Source: Haematococcus lacustris (lineage: Eukaryota; Chlorophyta; Chlorophyceae; Chlamydomonadales; Haematococcaceae). From it: a stretch of 64,000 bases of DNA. The position numbers and the translations under genes are program-made. The notes beneath the pieces were generated by a model. The model was not told where the DNA came from. It saw nothing but the letters and a program-made list of their open reading frames with translations, and did no database searches. Shown here piece by piece: positions 61,370-64,000 of this stretch. The stretch is from NCBI GenBank assembly GCA_030144725.1, contig JASKMD010000031.1, forward strand, positions 8,405,823-8,469,822, written 5' to 3'. Within the stretch, counting starts at the first letter, position 1. Each line of letters begins with the position of its first letter.

Positions 61370-64000
61370 CTAGATAGCGGCAGCAGCTGCCAGAAGCTTC
61401 ATCTTCAGAGCCTTGCCAGCTGCTTCGTGGGCGTGGAAGTCATGCAGGCGTTGCGCTGCTTGCGGATCAATCCATGGTGCATTGGGGATGCACGGCCAGG
61501 GAGCAGCAAGGGGATGAGCCGGCAAGATGCTGGGTGTCGCATAAGGGTTCAAAGGCTGCCAGTAGCCATAGCCCGGAGGTGCAGCAACATGCTGCCCGCT
61601 TGCCACGCCGCCCGGTTGGGCAGACCCGGGCTGCCAAGGGTGGGCAGGGTGGCTGCTTGCATGCCAGCTGCTAGAGGGGGCACCGCCGCCGGGCCAGCTG
61701 CCAGGGGCACCGCCGCCGGGCCAGCTGCTAGAGGGGGCACCGCCGCCAGGCCAGCTGCCAGGGGCACCGCCGCCAGGCCAGCTGCCGGAGGGAGCACCGC
61801 CGCCGGGCCAGCTGCCAAGGGCACCGCCACCGGGCCAGCTGCCAGGGACACCGCCGCCAAAGGCACCACCACCGGGCCAGATGCTTGAAGGACCGCCTCC
61901 AGGGAAGCTGTTGACCGGAGGTGCGGATTCTGGTCGAGGGGTAGGCATTGCCGCTGCAGGGTGGCAACTAGGTGCGGGGCTTGGGGGGGGGGGCCATCCA
62001 GCCATTAGCAGCTGCCAGTTCTTGCCAGCTGGGCATGCTAGCTGGGGTGACAGGCGGTGGGGAGGTGATAGGTGGCGTGGGGAGGGAGGTGGCCGCGGAA
62101 GGGCCGCTGCAGCTGGACGGCGGCTCTGGCACAATGACGGTGGGCTCTGGCAAGGATGTCAAAGAGGCCAAGCTGGGTGTGGTGCGAAGCGCGGCCGCCA
62201 CCATGGGAGCGTTGATGGCGTTGCTAAGCTTCTGCCGGGCCTCCTTGTCGGCATGAAGGTACACAGCGACGCTGTCAGGGTGTTTCCACCCTCCCTCCCT
62301 CTGCACAAGGGGAAGGGGAGCGCCAGATGCTAGGGCAGCCGTGGCGGCAGAGCGCTTGCCGCCGTGGAGAGTGGAGTTGGGGAACATAGTCTTCCAGTGT
62401 TGCCGCACAGAGCTGATGCCCACAGCCTGGCTGCCATACCACACCCCAGACTCCTTGTTGGCTGATGGCAAGGGCTTGAGCAACAGACGCTGGTGCTGGG
62501 GGTCAGTCTTCGGGTGCTTGGAAAGCAGCAGGTCCAGGGCTGCGACATTGCAGATCTTGGCCTTCTCGTACTTGTCCAGCCCAACAGGCAGCGATGAGTG
62601 GCCCCGTATCATCTTCTGTGGCGGCTCACGGCCCAGGTCAGCCAAGCCACCCTGCCAGTTCTTGCATGCAACATCCTTGATCTTGAAGGCATCCACATCA
62701 CACTCAGATCCTACACATGCCACATGCATGCACAATAGGGATTAGTTACATCACTCATATCAGCCATAACACATGACATGGAGCAGCAGATGTAGATGAT
62801 GCATGCATGGCTGCCACACAATTACCTGGGTAGATGCGCACAAGGTGATGGAGCTCGAGGTTGACCAACTCGTCACCACGGAGGAAAGCACTGGTAGTCA
62901 GGGCATATATGACGCGGTTTTGCAGGCCCCTGGGATTCCCCGGCTCCATGTGTGGGGCTGCCTTCACAAGGTCGTCCTCAGTGACAATGCCTGCCCGTTT
63001 GCGCGTGTGGGTAACCTGCAAGCACAAACCATTGGAAGCCATGTTTGTCCTTTCTATGTCAGGTTGCGTGCTTGGCTGCTACACATCTTGATAACCTCAC
63101 CTCTCCCGCCTTGAAGGCATTCTTGTCATGGCCATCAATGACCTTCCACAGCAGTGCAAATCTCCCAGTGAAATCCAGAAGATCATCAGGCTTCATGACT
63201 GGCGCCATGTCGTTTAGCGCAGTCCGGACAGCACGGTGCTCCTCACGCAGAATCCGTGCAAAGGATGACATACGCTGACGCAGAGAATCTGCACTGCACT
63301 TGCCCCCATCATAGGCTTTGCGATAGCCTGCAGCAACGCACACACGGCAGAGCTATGGGCATTGCTTGGCTGCTGTAGTGGCTGTTGCTGTGCTGATTGA
63401 TGCTTCAGGTGATGTCAATATGAGGATATCAAAACTCACCGATGGCCAGAGTGCATAGCACCATGCATAGGAGCTTGGGGTCGTTCATGTAGCAATTGTA
63501 GAAATGGCTGCACCGCTTCTCAAAAGAATCAGGCCGAGTGCGGAAGAACAACCTCAGTGCACCCAGTGCCTCTGGTTTGGCTTGTTCACCACCTGAAGTA
63601 TGAGGGTTGCAAAGCTGGGCATAGCAATGCAGGGCATGACACGGCAGGCCAGTGAGGAACATGAGGGCTTACCGGGGAGTTTACCACTGTCTAGAACAGA
63701 CTCCAACATGCTGTAGCTGGTGTTCAGCTGAGACTTATTCTTGATCATAGTTGCCGGTGCTGCCTTGCTGCGGATTGCCAGGTCCACAATGTCCGGGTCT
63801 TTTAGAAACCTCTCAAGGACCTGCTCAGTGTCCTCGTTTGCAACATGCTCCGTTTGCTGCTCGGCAGCCGCTGCGGGGCGGTGCAACACAATGGTTACGG
63901 TCCAAGATATGACAGCTGCGAGGGACGACGATAAGATAGTTGCAATGCAACCTTGGACTCACTTGCTTTGCCAGACAGGCGACCAGAGCGCCGAGGCTCC
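61370..64000 (-). CDS. Tyrosine recombinase gene, 3' part, frameshifted at a G run
   Basis: Exons on the reverse strand: 64000-63963 (partial), 63870-63673, 63592-63442, 63327-63101, 63015-62826 and 62710-61370. Each internal boundary has GT-AG signals. The catalytic signature is visible: Arg in FLRGDELVNLEL (62878-62880), HGGKRSAAT with His at 62364-62366, GWKHPDS and Tyr at 62259-62261 in VAVYLHADKEAR. This is the pattern of phage-integrase-type recombinases, as carried in eukaryotes by Cryptons and DIRS elements. The frame breaks at a run of 11 G (61983-61993), which puts a stop at 61968-61970. One base more or less would join it to the frame that runs on to 61370 with Pro/Gly/Trp repeats (SWPGGGAPG). 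The 5' end lies outside the window. Confidence 0.65.
61670..61890. repeat. Coding minisatellite (SWPGGGAPG) in the recombinase tail
   Basis: About eight units of 24 to 30 bp (GGGGCACCGCCGCCGGGCCAG type on the forward strand) encode a Gly/Pro/Ser/Trp-rich repeat at the C-terminal end of the recombinase. That the units keep one frame across the repeat supports it being translated. Confidence 0.75.

Overview
The window looks like a piece of nuclear genome from a green alga, probably of the order Chlamydomonadales. Three things suggest this: GC-rich genes with many short GT-AG introns, Ala/Pro/Gln-rich proteins, and a LINE of a group first described in Chlamydomonas. An interstitial (CCCTAA)n tract shows the TTAGGG telomere type, which is known from some clades of that order. 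There are no operons, ribosome binding sites or bacterial genes. Most of the window is repeats and mobile elements. Genus and species are not proven.

Layout. 1-5.8 kb and 12.7-18.7 kb hold two related blocks of multi-exon genes from a segmental duplication with about 14.3 kb between copies. They share a Trp-rich module called here the WPW domain (five copies in the window), a second domain with two divergent copies, and a helical exon. Two WPW exons are frameshifted. Between the blocks lie an inverted-repeat element (6.1-7.2 kb) and a 4-kb simple-sequence desert: GC-rich quasi-repeats, a two-monomer 9/10-bp array, about 154 copies of GGGGC, and a G-rich tail. 19.1-21.7 kb holds two decayed TnpB/Fanzor-like nuclease fragments. 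22.9-28.5 kb has two blocks of a 22-bp near-palindromic satellite flanking a reverse-strand gene that may be part of a KDZ-type transposase.

28.5-45.9 kb is a host-type multi-exon gene of unknown function. One intron of 14 kb contains the telomere-type repeat and, between 13-bp target-site duplications, an intact 13.8-kb LINE (30204-43985). Its single 4522-codon frame carries a 2A ribosome-skipping motif, two tandem Josephin-like cysteine protease domains, an APE-type endonuclease, reverse transcriptase, PHD finger, RNase H, a CCHC knuckle and a PD-(D/E)XK restriction-like endonuclease. This is the Dualen/RandI dual-endonuclease plan with extra modules. Its first third also reads as a spliced gene: six intron-like segments stay open in the long frame, but removing them leads to a private stop codon before the 2A motif. 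This is the most interesting object in the window.

46.5-51 kb has a third satellite block, two more WPW-domain exons and two fold-back MITEs. 51.4-57.5 kb holds a Harbinger-like transposase remnant and a Ty3-type LTR retrotransposon remnant whose 5' LTR is split by a 1.7-kb DNA transposon. 58.0-61.2 kb is a large inverted repeat filled with a 21-bp minisatellite. 61.4-64.0 kb is the 3' part of a reverse-strand tyrosine recombinase gene, apparently frameshifted at a run of 11 G. Several ORF-like frames in the simple repeats are not genes. Exon boundaries are inferred from splice consensus and frame only.
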